Source: an uncultured Bacteroidales bacterium
GTDB lineage: Bacteria > Bacteroidota > Bacteroidia > Bacteroidales > FEN-979
Assembly (NCBI GenBank): GCA_903877385.1
Contig: CAIRDP010000054.1
Location: forward strand, 124,001-188,000
Reading direction: 5' to 3'
DNA length: 64,000 bases
A program made the position numbers and the translations under genes. Below the pieces are notes generated by a model. It worked only from the letters and a program-made list of their open reading frames with translations, was not told where the DNA came from and ran no database searches. This document shows, one piece after another, positions 8,657 to 17,786 of this stretch; within the stretch, counting starts at the first letter, position 1; every line of letters starts with the position of its first letter.

Positions 8657-10900
8657 ATGCATTGCATCACCGGATTTCCGAAGTCCTTCCTTCTGTCGTT
8701 CGTCCTTTGCCTTCTGATCGGGACTGCAATTGCACAGGAAACATCTTTTGGAAGGATTTCTCAGTCCGACAGCATGAAAATTGAGGCCTTGCTTAAACAA
8801 ATGACAGTGGACGAAAAATCAGGCCAGCTGTCGATGTTTGCCTCGGACTGGGGAGTTACAGGCCCGACACAGAATTCGGCTTACAAAAAGTTTATCAGGG
8901 ATGGCAAGGCAGGAGCTATCCTGAATGCCAACACCGTAGACTCGGTTAAGTCCCTGCAAAGAGTGGCGGTGGAGGAATCACGTTTGAAAATACCCCTGCT
9001 TTTTGGTTTTGACGTGATCCATGGTTACCGTACTGTTTTCCCTATTCCACTCGGACAGGCGGCCAGCTGGGACCTGGATGCCATTGAAAAGGCAGAACAG
9101 GTAGCGGCTATGGAGGCCTCTGCCGAAGGGATCAACTGGACCTTTGCACCCATGGTGGATATTGCGAGGGATCCGCGCTGGGGAAGGGTTTCGGAGGGTG
9201 CAGGAGAAGACACCTGGCTTGGATGCCAGATCGCTAAAGCCAGGGTAAGGGGTTTCCAGGGTAAGGGGTTTGCTGATGGCAGGCATATCCTGGCCTGTGC
9301 AAAGCATTTTGCCGCCTATGGGGCCCCCGTGGCAGGCCGGGATTACAACGTTGTTGACATCTCCCCTCTTTCACTGTACGAATATTATCTGCCAACGTAT
9401 GAGGCCTGTGTTAATGCAGGGGTGGCCACTGTAATGACTTCATTCAACGAAATCAATGGAATTCCATCTACTTCTAACCATTGGCTGCTTACAGATATCC
9501 TCCGCAGGGACTGGGGATTTACTGGTTTTGTGGTTACCGATTATACGGCCATCAATGAACTGCTAAGCCATGGTGTGGCCGCAGACCTGAAGTCAGCAGC
9601 AGAACTGGCTCTGAATGCGGGCGTTGACATGGATATGATGGGAGGTGCTTTCCTGGAACATATTCCAGGACTGCTTAAAGACAATAAAGTAAGCCTTAGC
9701 GCCATAGATGAGAGTGTTCGCCGCATCCTGCGCCTTAAAATTCAATTGGGTTTATTTGATGACCCTTACCGTTACTGCAATAAACAACGGGAACAAACCG
9801 AGATCATGACGAAAGAAAGCCTGGATTTTGCAAGGAAGCTGGTTTCGGAAAGTTGTGTGCTTTTAAAGAATAATAATCATACGCTTCCGGTTCCTTCAAC
9901 TGTAAAGACCCTTGCAGTTATCGGCCCGCTTGCTAATGCCAGGGAAGAAATGCAGGGGAACTGGTCTGCGGCCGGGGAAGCGAAGAAGTGCGTTACTTTG
10001 CTGGATGGGATCAGGAACAAATGCGGAGGATCGGTCAGGGTTGTTTATCGAAAAGGATGTAATATCAACGATAACGAACTGTCGGGGATCGATTCAGCAG
10101 TGCAGCTTGCCCGGCAAGCCGATTATGTGATTTTAGCCCTTGGTGAAAGCGGCGAGATGACAGGGGAAGCCGCATCAAAGTCAAACCTTGATCTGCCGGG
10201 CGTGCAGAACCAGCTGGCCGAAGCTGTGATCAAAGCCGGCAAACCTGCCGCCGTAGTTCTTTTTAATGGCCGCCCCCTGACCATCTCAGGTTTGAATGAA
10301 ATTGCCCCGGCCATACTTGAAGCATGGTTCGGGGGAACACAGGCCGGCAACGGCATTGCTGACGTTTTATTCGGTGATGTTAACCCCTCGGGAAAGATCA
10401 CCATGAGTTTTCCAAGAAATACCGGGCAAATACCGGTGTTCTACAATTCAAAAAATACCGGAAGGCCGGTTCGCCCTGATGAGCCTGACGAGAAATATGT
10501 CTCAAGATATCTTGATTGCCCGAATACACCCTTGTATCCTTTTGGATACGGCCTGAGCTACACGAATTTCAGGTATTCCGGCATTACAACCGTAGTCAGC
10601 GGGAATACAATCACAGTCACTTCAGATGTCACCAATACCGGGGATCGCGACGGGGAGGAGATTGTACAATTATACATACAGGACAAAGTAGGAAGCATTA
10701 CCCGCCCCCTTAAAGAACTTAAAGGCTTCAAAAAACTATTAATCAGAAAAGGGAAAACTATTAAGGTGTCATTCACATTGACAAGCAGGGATCTGTCCTT
10801 TTATCATCCTGATCTGAAGAAATATTGGGAACCCGGTGAATTCAATGCATTTGTGGGAGGGAATTCCGAAGAGGTGATTTCAGCCTCCTTTAAACTCTGA
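8657..10900 (+). CDS. Secreted GH3 beta-glucosidase (BglX-like)
   Basis: A 747-residue exported glycosidase with signal peptide ...LLIGTAIAQ. It has the full GH3 layout: an N-terminal TIM-like barrel (MTVDEKSGQLSM, PLLFGFDVIHGYRTVFPIPL, DPRWGRVSEGAGEDTWL, CAKHFAAYGAP), the nucleophile motif GFVVTDYTAINEL with Asp295, then the alpha/beta sandwich (SCVLLKNNNHTLPV, ALGESGEMTGEAASKSNLDL) and a C-terminal fibronectin-III-like domain (TNTGDRDGEEIVQLYIQD). GH3 enzymes release terminal beta-glucose and some are specific for beta-1,2 linkages. In this locus it probably trims sophoro-oligosaccharides in the periplasm; the linkage specificity is inferred from its neighbours. No lipobox is seen, so a soluble periplasmic enzyme is likely. 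Confidence 0.92.
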   Translation: MHCITGFPKSFLLSFVLCLLIGTAIAQETSFGRISQSDSMKIEALLKQMTVDEKSGQLSMFASDWGVTGPTQNSAYKKFIRDGKAGAILNANTVDSVKSLQRVAVEESRLKIPLLFGFDVIHGYRTVFPIPLGQAASWDLDAIEKAEQVAAMEASAEGINWTFAPMVDIARDPRWGRVSEGAGEDTWLGCQIAKARVRGFQGKGFADGRHILACAKHFAAYGAPVAGRDYNVVDISPLSLYEYYLPTYEACVNAGVATVMTSFNEINGIPSTSNHWLLTDILRRDWGFTGFVVTDYTAINELLSHGVAADLKSAAELALNAGVDMDMMGGAFLEHIPGLLKDNKVSLSAIDESVRRILRLKIQLGLFDDPYRYCNKQREQTEIMTKESLDFARKLVSESCVLLKNNNHTLPVPSTVKTLAVIGPLANAREEMQGNWSAAGEAKKCVTLLDGIRNKCGGSVRVVYRKGCNINDNELSGIDSAVQLARQADYVILALGESGEMTGEAASKSNLDLPGVQNQLAEAVIKAGKPAAVVLFNGRPLTISGLNEIAPAILEAWFGGTQAGNGIADVLFGDVNPSGKITMSFPRNTGQIPVFYNSKNTGRPVRPDEPDEKYVSRYLDCPNTPLYPFGYGLSYTNFRYSGITTVVSGNTITVTSDVTNTGDRDGEEIVQLYIQDKVGSITRPLKELKGFKKLLIRKGKTIKVSFTLTSRDLSFYHPDLKKYWEPGEFNAFVGGNSEEVISASFKL

Positions 10901-11012
10901 GACAGCCTGCCTGCTCTGGATCAGGCTGTAAGGGAGTTGTTCATGATGCAGCAGTTCTTTAAAAGCAGGATCATTATCAGAAAGTAAGACCGCATAAGTG
11001 TTACAAAATTAA

Positions 11013-12416
11013 ATGAGAAACCAAATGAAGATCAGCAAAGTTTCGTTGTTTTTGCTTTTAATATTGACCCTGAGTTGCGCAAAGGCCCAGGATATCCTAT
11101 TCAAATCGCAGGGAAGAGTTAATTATCCTTTAAGCCCCGGCGATGAAAAAATGCTGGATTCCATTCAGCATAAAACCTTTCTTTTCTTCATGAATGAACA
11201 ACATCCCGAAAAGGGAATTGTCAAAGACCGGACCTTGACCAAGGCTCCCTGCAGTATAGCAGCGACAGGTTTTGGGATACCATCTTTTGCGATCGGGGCC
11301 GAAAGGAACTGGATCAGCCGTGAACAGGCTGCCTCGATCACCCTCAAAATCCTGAAATTCTTTATCAATTCGGTACAAAACACCGCAAAAGATGTTACAG
11401 GTTATAAGGGATTTTATTACCACTTCCTGAAAATGGATTCAGGCACAAGGGAATGGAATTGCGAACTTTCGTCGGTAGATACAGGACTTCTGATGATGGG
11501 GATTATCTTTGCCCGGAACTATTACAACAAAAACACTGAATCTGAGAAACAGATCCGCCTGCTTTCAGCAAAACTGCTGGATAGAATTGACTGGAATTTT
11601 ATGCAGCTACCGGCTTCGGGGGAGTCGGCATATCAAATTTCCATGGCATGGTCTCCTGATAATGGTTTGGAAAAAATGGGTTGGAGCGGGTATAATGAAG
11701 CTCTTTTCCTATACATCCTGGCTGCGGGCAGCGGAATGAACAATGCAGAACAAAGCTACAGTTCATGGCTGAAAACCTATAAATGGTACACTCCATACAA
11801 AGGACTTTCACATTTAGCTTTTCCTCCTCTTTTTGGTCATCAGTTTTCCCAGGCATTCATAGACTTCAGGGGTATTGCTGATAAATACATGAGGGAAAAA
11901 GGGATTGACTACTTTGAAAACTCCCGCATTGCAACTTATGTTCAGAGGCAATATGCCTCAGACAATCCTGGTGGCTGGATTGGTTATGATTCACTCTGCT
12001 GGGGAGTGACGGCAAGTGACGGACCGCCCGACAAATATAATTTTGACGGTAAAAAATTCCTGGGTTATGCAGGCAGGGGTACCAGCGGACCAGGGTTTAA
12101 CTACTTTGATGATGGAACGATTGCACCTTACGCCTCACTTTCATCCCTGCCTTTTGCGCCGGAAATAGTATTGCCAACCATTAAATCTCTGAATAAAAAG
12201 TTTGGGAATAAACTTTGGGGGAAATATGGTTATTATGACGCTTTTAATTCGACCGCCAAGTGGATCGACGATGATTTCTTAGGCATAGACGAGGGTCCTA
12301 TGCTTATAATGATTGAAAATTTCAGGACAGGACTGGTGTGGAATTATGTGATGAAAGACCCGATAATCCAGAAAGGATTAAATAAACTGGGCTATCAATA
12401 TTTGAAACGTAAGTAG
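11013..12416 (+). CDS. Second glucoamylase-like (GH144-related) secreted protein
   Basis: A 467-residue exported protein; the N-terminus ends ...LTLSCAKAQ, which could be a lipoprotein signal or be cleaved after AKAQ. The single (alpha/alpha)6 domain shares blocks with the protein at 6651-8630: QHKTFLFFMNEQHPEKG, AATGFGIPSFAIGAERNWI, GYNEALFLYILAAGS, WGVTASDGPPDKY, KWIDDDFLGIDEGPMLIMIENF. The central acidic motif differs: CELSSVDTGLLMMG (E151, D156) replaces the GGDLVETSYMVEGL of the other copy. It also has no Ig-like domains. It is therefore a paralogue from another branch, perhaps acting on shorter chains or on a branched or substituted glucan. The 112-bp gap before it has an imperfect CAGCCTG/CAGGCTG hairpin (10903-10928) without a U-tract. 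Confidence 0.8.
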   Translation: MRNQMKISKVSLFLLLILTLSCAKAQDILFKSQGRVNYPLSPGDEKMLDSIQHKTFLFFMNEQHPEKGIVKDRTLTKAPCSIAATGFGIPSFAIGAERNWISREQAASITLKILKFFINSVQNTAKDVTGYKGFYYHFLKMDSGTREWNCELSSVDTGLLMMGIIFARNYYNKNTESEKQIRLLSAKLLDRIDWNFMQLPASGESAYQISMAWSPDNGLEKMGWSGYNEALFLYILAAGSGMNNAEQSYSSWLKTYKWYTPYKGLSHLAFPPLFGHQFSQAFIDFRGIADKYMREKGIDYFENSRIATYVQRQYASDNPGGWIGYDSLCWGVTASDGPPDKYNFDGKKFLGYAGRGTSGPGFNYFDDGTIAPYASLSSLPFAPEIVLPTIKSLNKKFGNKLWGKYGYYDAFNSTAKWIDDDFLGIDEGPMLIMIENFRTGLVWNYVMKDPIIQKGLNKLGYQYLKRK

Positions 12417-12424
12417 TGCTGGTT

Positions 12425-15400
12425 ATGAAAAACCATATCAGTAAAAGAGTCGCATTATTATTACTTCAGGTCCTTTTTGCGACAATAGTCAACTCCCAGG
12501 TCAGTACCCTTGATAATTTTGAAAACAAGGATGGCTGGACATTCATCAGGTCCGATGGAGTCAATCTTGCATTAACCAATGAAAAAGGATTGACGGGCAA
12601 TGCCATCCGCTTTGATTATGATTTTAAAAATGGAACCGGTTACGGCGGAATACAGAAGTTGTTCCCGATTGATCTCCCCGATAATTATGAATTCACCTTT
12701 TATATCAGGGCCGAATCTCCTGCCAATAATTTTGAAATAAAATTTATTGACAGTACAGGGAACAACGTGTGGTGGGTCAACAACCACAATTATGATTTCC
12801 CTGTTGAATGGAAAAAAATCAGGATCAAAAAAAGACATATTAATTTTGCCTGGGGGCCGGCAACAAATCATGATCTGAAACGCATTGACCGGATTGAATT
12901 CACCATTTCATCCTTTGTTGGCGGCAAAGGCACGATCTGGATTGACGACCTGAAATTTGAACCCCTTCCCTCTGAAACGGATACCTATCCAACTCCTTTA
13001 CTGAAAGCTTCTTCCTCCCAACAGGATCATCCGGCTTTCCTGGCGATAGATGATTCGGATAAGACTTACTGGCAGAGTAAAGGATCGAAAGACCAGAATA
13101 TGATTATTGATTTCAAGACCCGCAGGGAATTCGGAGGTGTGCGGATTAACTGGCATAAAGGCATGTCGGCCGCTAAATTTAATATTATGCTTTCGGATGA
13201 CGGGGTGAAATGGGAACAGGCATACTCCGTTTCGGCGAATAAGGCTGATGTAAGTTTCATAAGGATGCCCGAAGCCGAGACAAGGTATCTTAAACTGAAC
13301 CTGGCCGGGTCCAATTCCAATGAAGGATTCGGTATCAGCGAGATCAGCTTCCTGAAGATAAAAAATTCAATGACAGCTAATGACTTCCTGATCTATACGG
13401 CCGAACATTCCACGGCAGGAGATTACCCAAGGTACTTCTCAGAGCAGGCATCATACTGGACGATCACCGGTGTTAACAATGATGTAAAGGAAGCCCTGAT
13501 CAATGAAGATGGAATGGTTGAAACGGATAAAGCCAGGTTTTCAATCGAGCCCATGATAAAAACAGGGGATACACTCTATAACTGGCACAACGTTAAAGCT
13601 GTTCAATCACTGGGATCCTATGAAGACAGTAAGGAATTTAATTTTGTGCCTTCTGTAACATGGCAATGCAGCGGCATTAAATTCATTACCGGGGTCACGG
13701 CCGGGGGAGAGGCAAATAAAGACTCCAGGCTTGATATCAGCTATTCGTTTGAAAATCTCAGTACCGGGACTAAGGATTTTGAGTTCTACCTGCTGATCCG
13801 ACCATACCAGGTCAACCCATATTACCAGTTTCTGAATCTTATGGGAGGGGCCGGTAAAATAAATTCGATAAAGGAAGCTGAAGGGGGGTCATTGCTTATC
13901 GATGGTAAAGTACTTCTTTCGGGGAAAAAATATGATTCTTTCGGTGCATCAGTCTTCGATTATGGAAATATTGTTGATCTTGTCAGCAAAGGCAAAGTTC
14001 CCCCGGATAAATTTGCTGATGACCCAGGCGGGCTTGCCAATGGAGTAATAAAATATTCGTTTCACTTAAAACCCGGCGAACAAACCCTGTTCTTTGTGGT
14101 CGTCCCTTTTTACGGTAATCAAATCCCTGCTAAAAAGTTAAGCAATGATGTTATCGCTGAAGAATCAAAGCAGGCGAGCGATTTCTGGAGAAAGAAAACA
14201 GGGCATATCCGGTTTAATTTACCTGAGTCGGCAAACAGTATTGTAAATACATACAGGTCAAATCTTGCATATATCCTTATCAACAGGGATAATGCAGGCA
14301 TTCAGCCCGGCTCGCGTTCATACGAACGCAGTTGGATACGCGACGGAGCCCTAACTTCATCTGCACTTTTAAAATCAGGTATTGTTGCCGAAGTGAAGGA
14401 TTTCATCGAATGGTATACAGCCCACCAGTTCGAAAACGGCAAGGTTCCATGCGTAGTCGATTCCAGGGGCCCCGATCCGGTTCCCGAAAACGACAGCCAC
14501 GGGGAAATGATTTACCTGATCCGCGAATATTTCAACTTTACAAAGGATACTGTTTTTCTCAGGTCAAAAAACAACAATGTCTTAAAGGCAGCCGGGTATA
14601 TAGAATCGCTGATCGCACAAAGATCAACAGACTATTTTAAATATGGAAACGACAGTATTCGTGCATGCTACGGCCTGGTTACTGAATCGATCAGCCATGA
14701 GGGATATTCCTCAAAACCGATGCACTCTTACTGGGATGACTTTTTTACAATGAAGGGATTGAAAGATGCCGCGGAGATACAAAAGATACTGGGCGAGAAA
14801 GAATCTTATGAAAGGATAATAAAAATACGGGATACATTCAGGGAAAATCTTTACAACTCGATTCAGCTCGCAATGAAGACAAAAAGGATTGATTACATCC
14901 CGGGTTGTGCCGAGCTTGGCGATTTTGATGCAACATCAACAACCATATCCCTGACGCCCTGCAACGAATTGAATAACCTGCCAAAGCCGCAGGTTTATAA
15001 CACCTTTGACAGGTATTATGAATTTTTCAAAAACCGCAGGGACGGCAAGTCTGAGTGGGTGAATTACACTCCTTATGAAAACCGCCTGATCGGTTCATTC
15101 ATACTTCTTGATCAACCCGCAAGGGCACATGAGCTAATAGAATTCTTTTTGCATGACCAACGACCCCAGGGATGGAACGACTGGGCAGAAGTCGTCTGGA
15201 AAGATTACAGGGCTCCTAAATATATAGGGGATATGCCGCATACCTGGGTCGGGAGCGATTTTATTAATGCAATAAGGACTATGTTTGTTTATGAGAACGA
15301 GTATGACCAATCTCTTGTTTTAGCCTCTGCCCTTTATCAGGATTGGATCGATTCGCCGGCGGGAATGTCGGTAGAACATCTTCCGACTTATTATGGAGAA

Positions 15401-15610
15401 ATCTCCTATTCAATAAAAAAAGACAAAGACAGATACATCTTTTCAATTTCCGGTGATCTGAAACTTCCTCCCAATGGAATAAAGATCAAAAACTTTAACG
15501 GCTCGAAGCTGCCTCTCAGTGTCACCATTAACGGTAAAGGGCAAACCGGTTTTACAGATAAGGAGATTTCAGTAAAAACTTGTCCTGCAGAGGTGGTGAT
15601 TTATTATTAA
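12425..15610 (+). CDS. Secreted discoidin-domain protein with (alpha/alpha)6-barrel, unassigned glycosidase-like
   Basis: An exported protein of 1061 residues. The ATG at 12425 is preferred to the GTG at 12416, which overlaps the previous stop; the signal peptide is MKNHISKRVALLLLQVLFAT followed by IVNSQ. Residues about 27-180 are a jelly-roll carbohydrate-binding-like domain (DNFENKDGWTFIRSDG ... GTIWIDDLKF). About 185-300 is an F5/8 type C (discoidin) domain (DSDKTYWQSKGSKDQNMIIDF). About 310-590 is beta-rich, and about 595-960 is a six-hairpin (alpha/alpha)6 region with SYERSWIRDGALTSS (D640), NDSHGEMIYLI (E694) and DMPHTWVGSDFINA. The acidic residues resemble catalytic residues of inverting (alpha/alpha)6 glycosidases, but no family could be named. 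Its place between a GH144-type gene and the sugar importer argues for a role in glycan breakdown. Confidence 0.65.
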   Translation: MKNHISKRVALLLLQVLFATIVNSQVSTLDNFENKDGWTFIRSDGVNLALTNEKGLTGNAIRFDYDFKNGTGYGGIQKLFPIDLPDNYEFTFYIRAESPANNFEIKFIDSTGNNVWWVNNHNYDFPVEWKKIRIKKRHINFAWGPATNHDLKRIDRIEFTISSFVGGKGTIWIDDLKFEPLPSETDTYPTPLLKASSSQQDHPAFLAIDDSDKTYWQSKGSKDQNMIIDFKTRREFGGVRINWHKGMSAAKFNIMLSDDGVKWEQAYSVSANKADVSFIRMPEAETRYLKLNLAGSNSNEGFGISEISFLKIKNSMTANDFLIYTAEHSTAGDYPRYFSEQASYWTITGVNNDVKEALINEDGMVETDKARFSIEPMIKTGDTLYNWHNVKAVQSLGSYEDSKEFNFVPSVTWQCSGIKFITGVTAGGEANKDSRLDISYSFENLSTGTKDFEFYLLIRPYQVNPYYQFLNLMGGAGKINSIKEAEGGSLLIDGKVLLSGKKYDSFGASVFDYGNIVDLVSKGKVPPDKFADDPGGLANGVIKYSFHLKPGEQTLFFVVVPFYGNQIPAKKLSNDVIAEESKQASDFWRKKTGHIRFNLPESANSIVNTYRSNLAYILINRDNAGIQPGSRSYERSWIRDGALTSSALLKSGIVAEVKDFIEWYTAHQFENGKVPCVVDSRGPDPVPENDSHGEMIYLIREYFNFTKDTVFLRSKNNNVLKAAGYIESLIAQRSTDYFKYGNDSIRACYGLVTESISHEGYSSKPMHSYWDDFFTMKGLKDAAEIQKILGEKESYERIIKIRDTFRENLYNSIQLAMKTKRIDYIPGCAELGDFDATSTTISLTPCNELNNLPKPQVYNTFDRYYEFFKNRRDGKSEWVNYTPYENRLIGSFILLDQPARAHELIEFFLHDQRPQGWNDWAEVVWKDYRAPKYIGDMPHTWVGSDFINAIRTMFVYENEYDQSLVLASALYQDWIDSPAGMSVEHLPTYYGEISYSIKKDKDRYIFSISGDLKLPPNGIKIKNFNGSKLPLSVTINGKGQTGFTDKEISVKTCPAEVVIYY

Positions 15611-15654
15611 ATGTGTAGTGCCGTATTGAAATACATTAGCCTTAAGCGATATCT

Positions 15655-17712
15655 ATGATGGAACAAGAATCAGTAAAGGACAAGGAAGCAAAGCCGGAAC
15701 ACCAGATTCATTTTTCACAGTTGGCTGCCTATGGGGCCGGGGGTATTATTCCCATTGCACTCTTCAACATTACGGGAATACTTGTAGGGTTGATGGGGAA
15801 TATCAGTTTAGGGTTAAGCGCCTTTTGGCTTGGAGCTATTTTAATCGTTCCCCGTTTGTGGGATGCCCTTTCTGATCCTTTTATCGGCCATCTTTCTGAT
15901 AATACCCGGACCCTCTGGGGGCGCCGGCGTCCCTATTTGCTGATTGGCGGAATACTCGTTGCGGTTTTTTTTGTGGTTATCTGGTGGATCCCCAAGGGAG
16001 ATATGATACGCACCTGGTTTCCATCTGATACGGGTTTTCAATGGTTTCAGCTGAGCTATATTCTTTTTTCCCTTTTGCTGTTTTTCACTGCCGTTAATCT
16101 GTTCGAGATTCCTCACGGAGCCCTTGGCATGGAGATGACCACAAACTACCACGAACGCACCCGTCTTTTTAGCGCGAAGAGTTTTGTTGGCAATCTTTTT
16201 GCGATGAGCACCCCCTGGCTTTTTGCACTTGCCAGCATGGAAATCTTCAAAGGTCCGGGAGGAAATGAAGCCGATGGCATGCGTTATGTTTCTTTGATGA
16301 TCGCTGCTTTCCTCATCCCGCTTTCATTCTGGTGGTTCTTCAAGCTGAAGGAGCCGGGTTTTGTCAAGGCTGCAAAGCATGAAAAAACGCCCTTCTGGAA
16401 AGACATGAAACGCACGGCCGGCAACCGGAACTTTATCATGCTAACGTTGACGATCTTCACACTGGCCATGGGTTTTAATTTCGTCCAACTGCTGGGGTCA
16501 TACATTCCTATTTTTTATGTTTTCGGGGGTGACAAAGTTGCAGGAGCCTACTTGCTTGGAATTAACGGCACCATATGGGCCATCACTGGGGTATTGGCAG
16601 TATTTCCCCTCAACTGGATCAGCCCGAAATTGGGGAAACGTAATACCCTCACCATTGCTATTTTACTCATGTGCATGGCACAAATTTCCAAGATTGTCTG
16701 TTACAATCCTTCACATCCCTATTTGATCATCATCCCCACCATGCTCCTTTCTGTGGGCATGCTTTTTTTCTTTACCCTTGGATCTTCCATGGTTGGAGAT
16801 ATATGTGATGAAGAAGAATTAAAGACTGGTTATCGCACTGAAGGTAGTTATTACTCTGTTTTCTGGTGGTTTATAAAAATGGGATCCGCTTTAGCCAGCT
16901 TTGTGGCAGGTGCACTGATCGTGTTTACGATGTTTGACGAAACCCAGGTCACAAAAGTCGATAAAATACAGGGCAGTGTGAGGGAAATGCGCAGCACCGT
17001 TCAGTTCTGGAAAGGCTACCATGGCATTGCCAGCGCAAATAAGGTATGGCTTGAAAACACTAAAACCCGGAATGCTGAAGCGCTCAAAGAGTCAAAAGAA
17101 TATCTCACTTACCTGGGAAAAGAATCACTTAAAAATCATTCTAAGGCGAACCTGAATCTGCATGAATATCCGAACCAGAAGAAAAATGAATTATTAAACG
17201 CCATCTCTACTACAAAAGCAACCATTGGTTCACTGGAACAGCTGCAATGGAGTTTTGAAAAACCAGAGGCCGGCGCCCAGTCCTCCAGGCTTGACAGCCT
17301 CATCAAAGAAGCAATCCCGCTTACACTGCAAACGAAGATCGTAAAAGCAAGGATGAACTCGTTTGAACTTAGGTCGCGGCTGGAAGATAAATCCCTGGTA
17401 ACAAAGAACAGCAAAGAACACTATAAGAAGCTTATGGAGGAGGTAACAGGGGTTAATACCCGCCTTCTAAACCTGGACATAAATTCATCACCCGATTCTC
17501 TCGAAAAAGAGCTCGGCTCAATCGAAAGCAGCATCATGCCGCTCACCCAGCAAACCCCATATACACTTTTAATGATGCGTGTGGTTGAGATCGGGCTTCC
17601 TTTGCTTCTAAGCATTTTTTCGATTTTCTTTGTACTCCGTTACTCACTGACCGAAAAACGAAGCCATGAGATCAAGGAACTTCTCAGACAAAGAAACTTG
17701 GCAAAAACGTGA
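15655..17712 (+). CDS. GPH/MFS-family oligosaccharide transporter with large periplasmic insert
   Basis: Inner-membrane sugar carrier of the glycoside-pentoside-hexuronide group. The family signature DALSDPFIGHLSDNTRTLWG-RRRPYLL is present after TM2, followed by regular hydrophobic segments and the motif GDICDEEELKTGYRTEGSYYS. The last two transmembrane helices are about 405-427 and 640-665. Between them lie about 205 highly charged, helix-forming residues with coiled-coil character (e.g. KQ/KNELLNAISTTKATIGSLEQ, KEHYKKLMEEVTGVNTRLL). Usual GPH carriers have a short loop here and are about 450 residues long; this one has 685. With cytoplasmic termini the insert would face the periplasm. Inferred role: import of sophoro-oligosaccharides for the cytoplasmic GH35 and GH94 enzymes encoded next. 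Confidence 0.85.
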   Translation: MMEQESVKDKEAKPEHQIHFSQLAAYGAGGIIPIALFNITGILVGLMGNISLGLSAFWLGAILIVPRLWDALSDPFIGHLSDNTRTLWGRRRPYLLIGGILVAVFFVVIWWIPKGDMIRTWFPSDTGFQWFQLSYILFSLLLFFTAVNLFEIPHGALGMEMTTNYHERTRLFSAKSFVGNLFAMSTPWLFALASMEIFKGPGGNEADGMRYVSLMIAAFLIPLSFWWFFKLKEPGFVKAAKHEKTPFWKDMKRTAGNRNFIMLTLTIFTLAMGFNFVQLLGSYIPIFYVFGGDKVAGAYLLGINGTIWAITGVLAVFPLNWISPKLGKRNTLTIAILLMCMAQISKIVCYNPSHPYLIIIPTMLLSVGMLFFFTLGSSMVGDICDEEELKTGYRTEGSYYSVFWWFIKMGSALASFVAGALIVFTMFDETQVTKVDKIQGSVREMRSTVQFWKGYHGIASANKVWLENTKTRNAEALKESKEYLTYLGKESLKNHSKANLNLHEYPNQKKNELLNAISTTKATIGSLEQLQWSFEKPEAGAQSSRLDSLIKEAIPLTLQTKIVKARMNSFELRSRLEDKSLVTKNSKEHYKKLMEEVTGVNTRLLNLDINSSPDSLEKELGSIESSIMPLTQQTPYTLLMMRVVEIGLPLLLSIFSIFFVLRYSLTEKRSHEIKELLRQRNLAKT

Positions 17713-17713
17713 C

Positions 17714-17762
17714 GGGATGCGGGATGCATGATGCGGGATGCATGATGCGGGATGCATGATGA
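17714..17762. repeat. Tandem GGATGC-type 14-bp repeat between transporter and GH35 genes
   Basis: GGGATGC is followed by three copies of GGGATGCATGATGC at 17721, 17735 and 17749 (the last base of the third copy differs). It starts 2 bp after the transporter stop and separates it from the GH35 gene. The same GGATGCGGGATGC core recurs at 26678-26734, 28160-28228 and 41726-41753, so this is a dispersed family and not a local slip alone. Confidence 0.85.
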
Positions 17763-17786
17763 CGAGTGTTAAATAAGAAGCGACGA

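Noticed and set aside
17714-17762. CRISPR-like short repeats
   Set aside because: The units are 14 bp, directly adjacent without spacers, and no cas genes are present.
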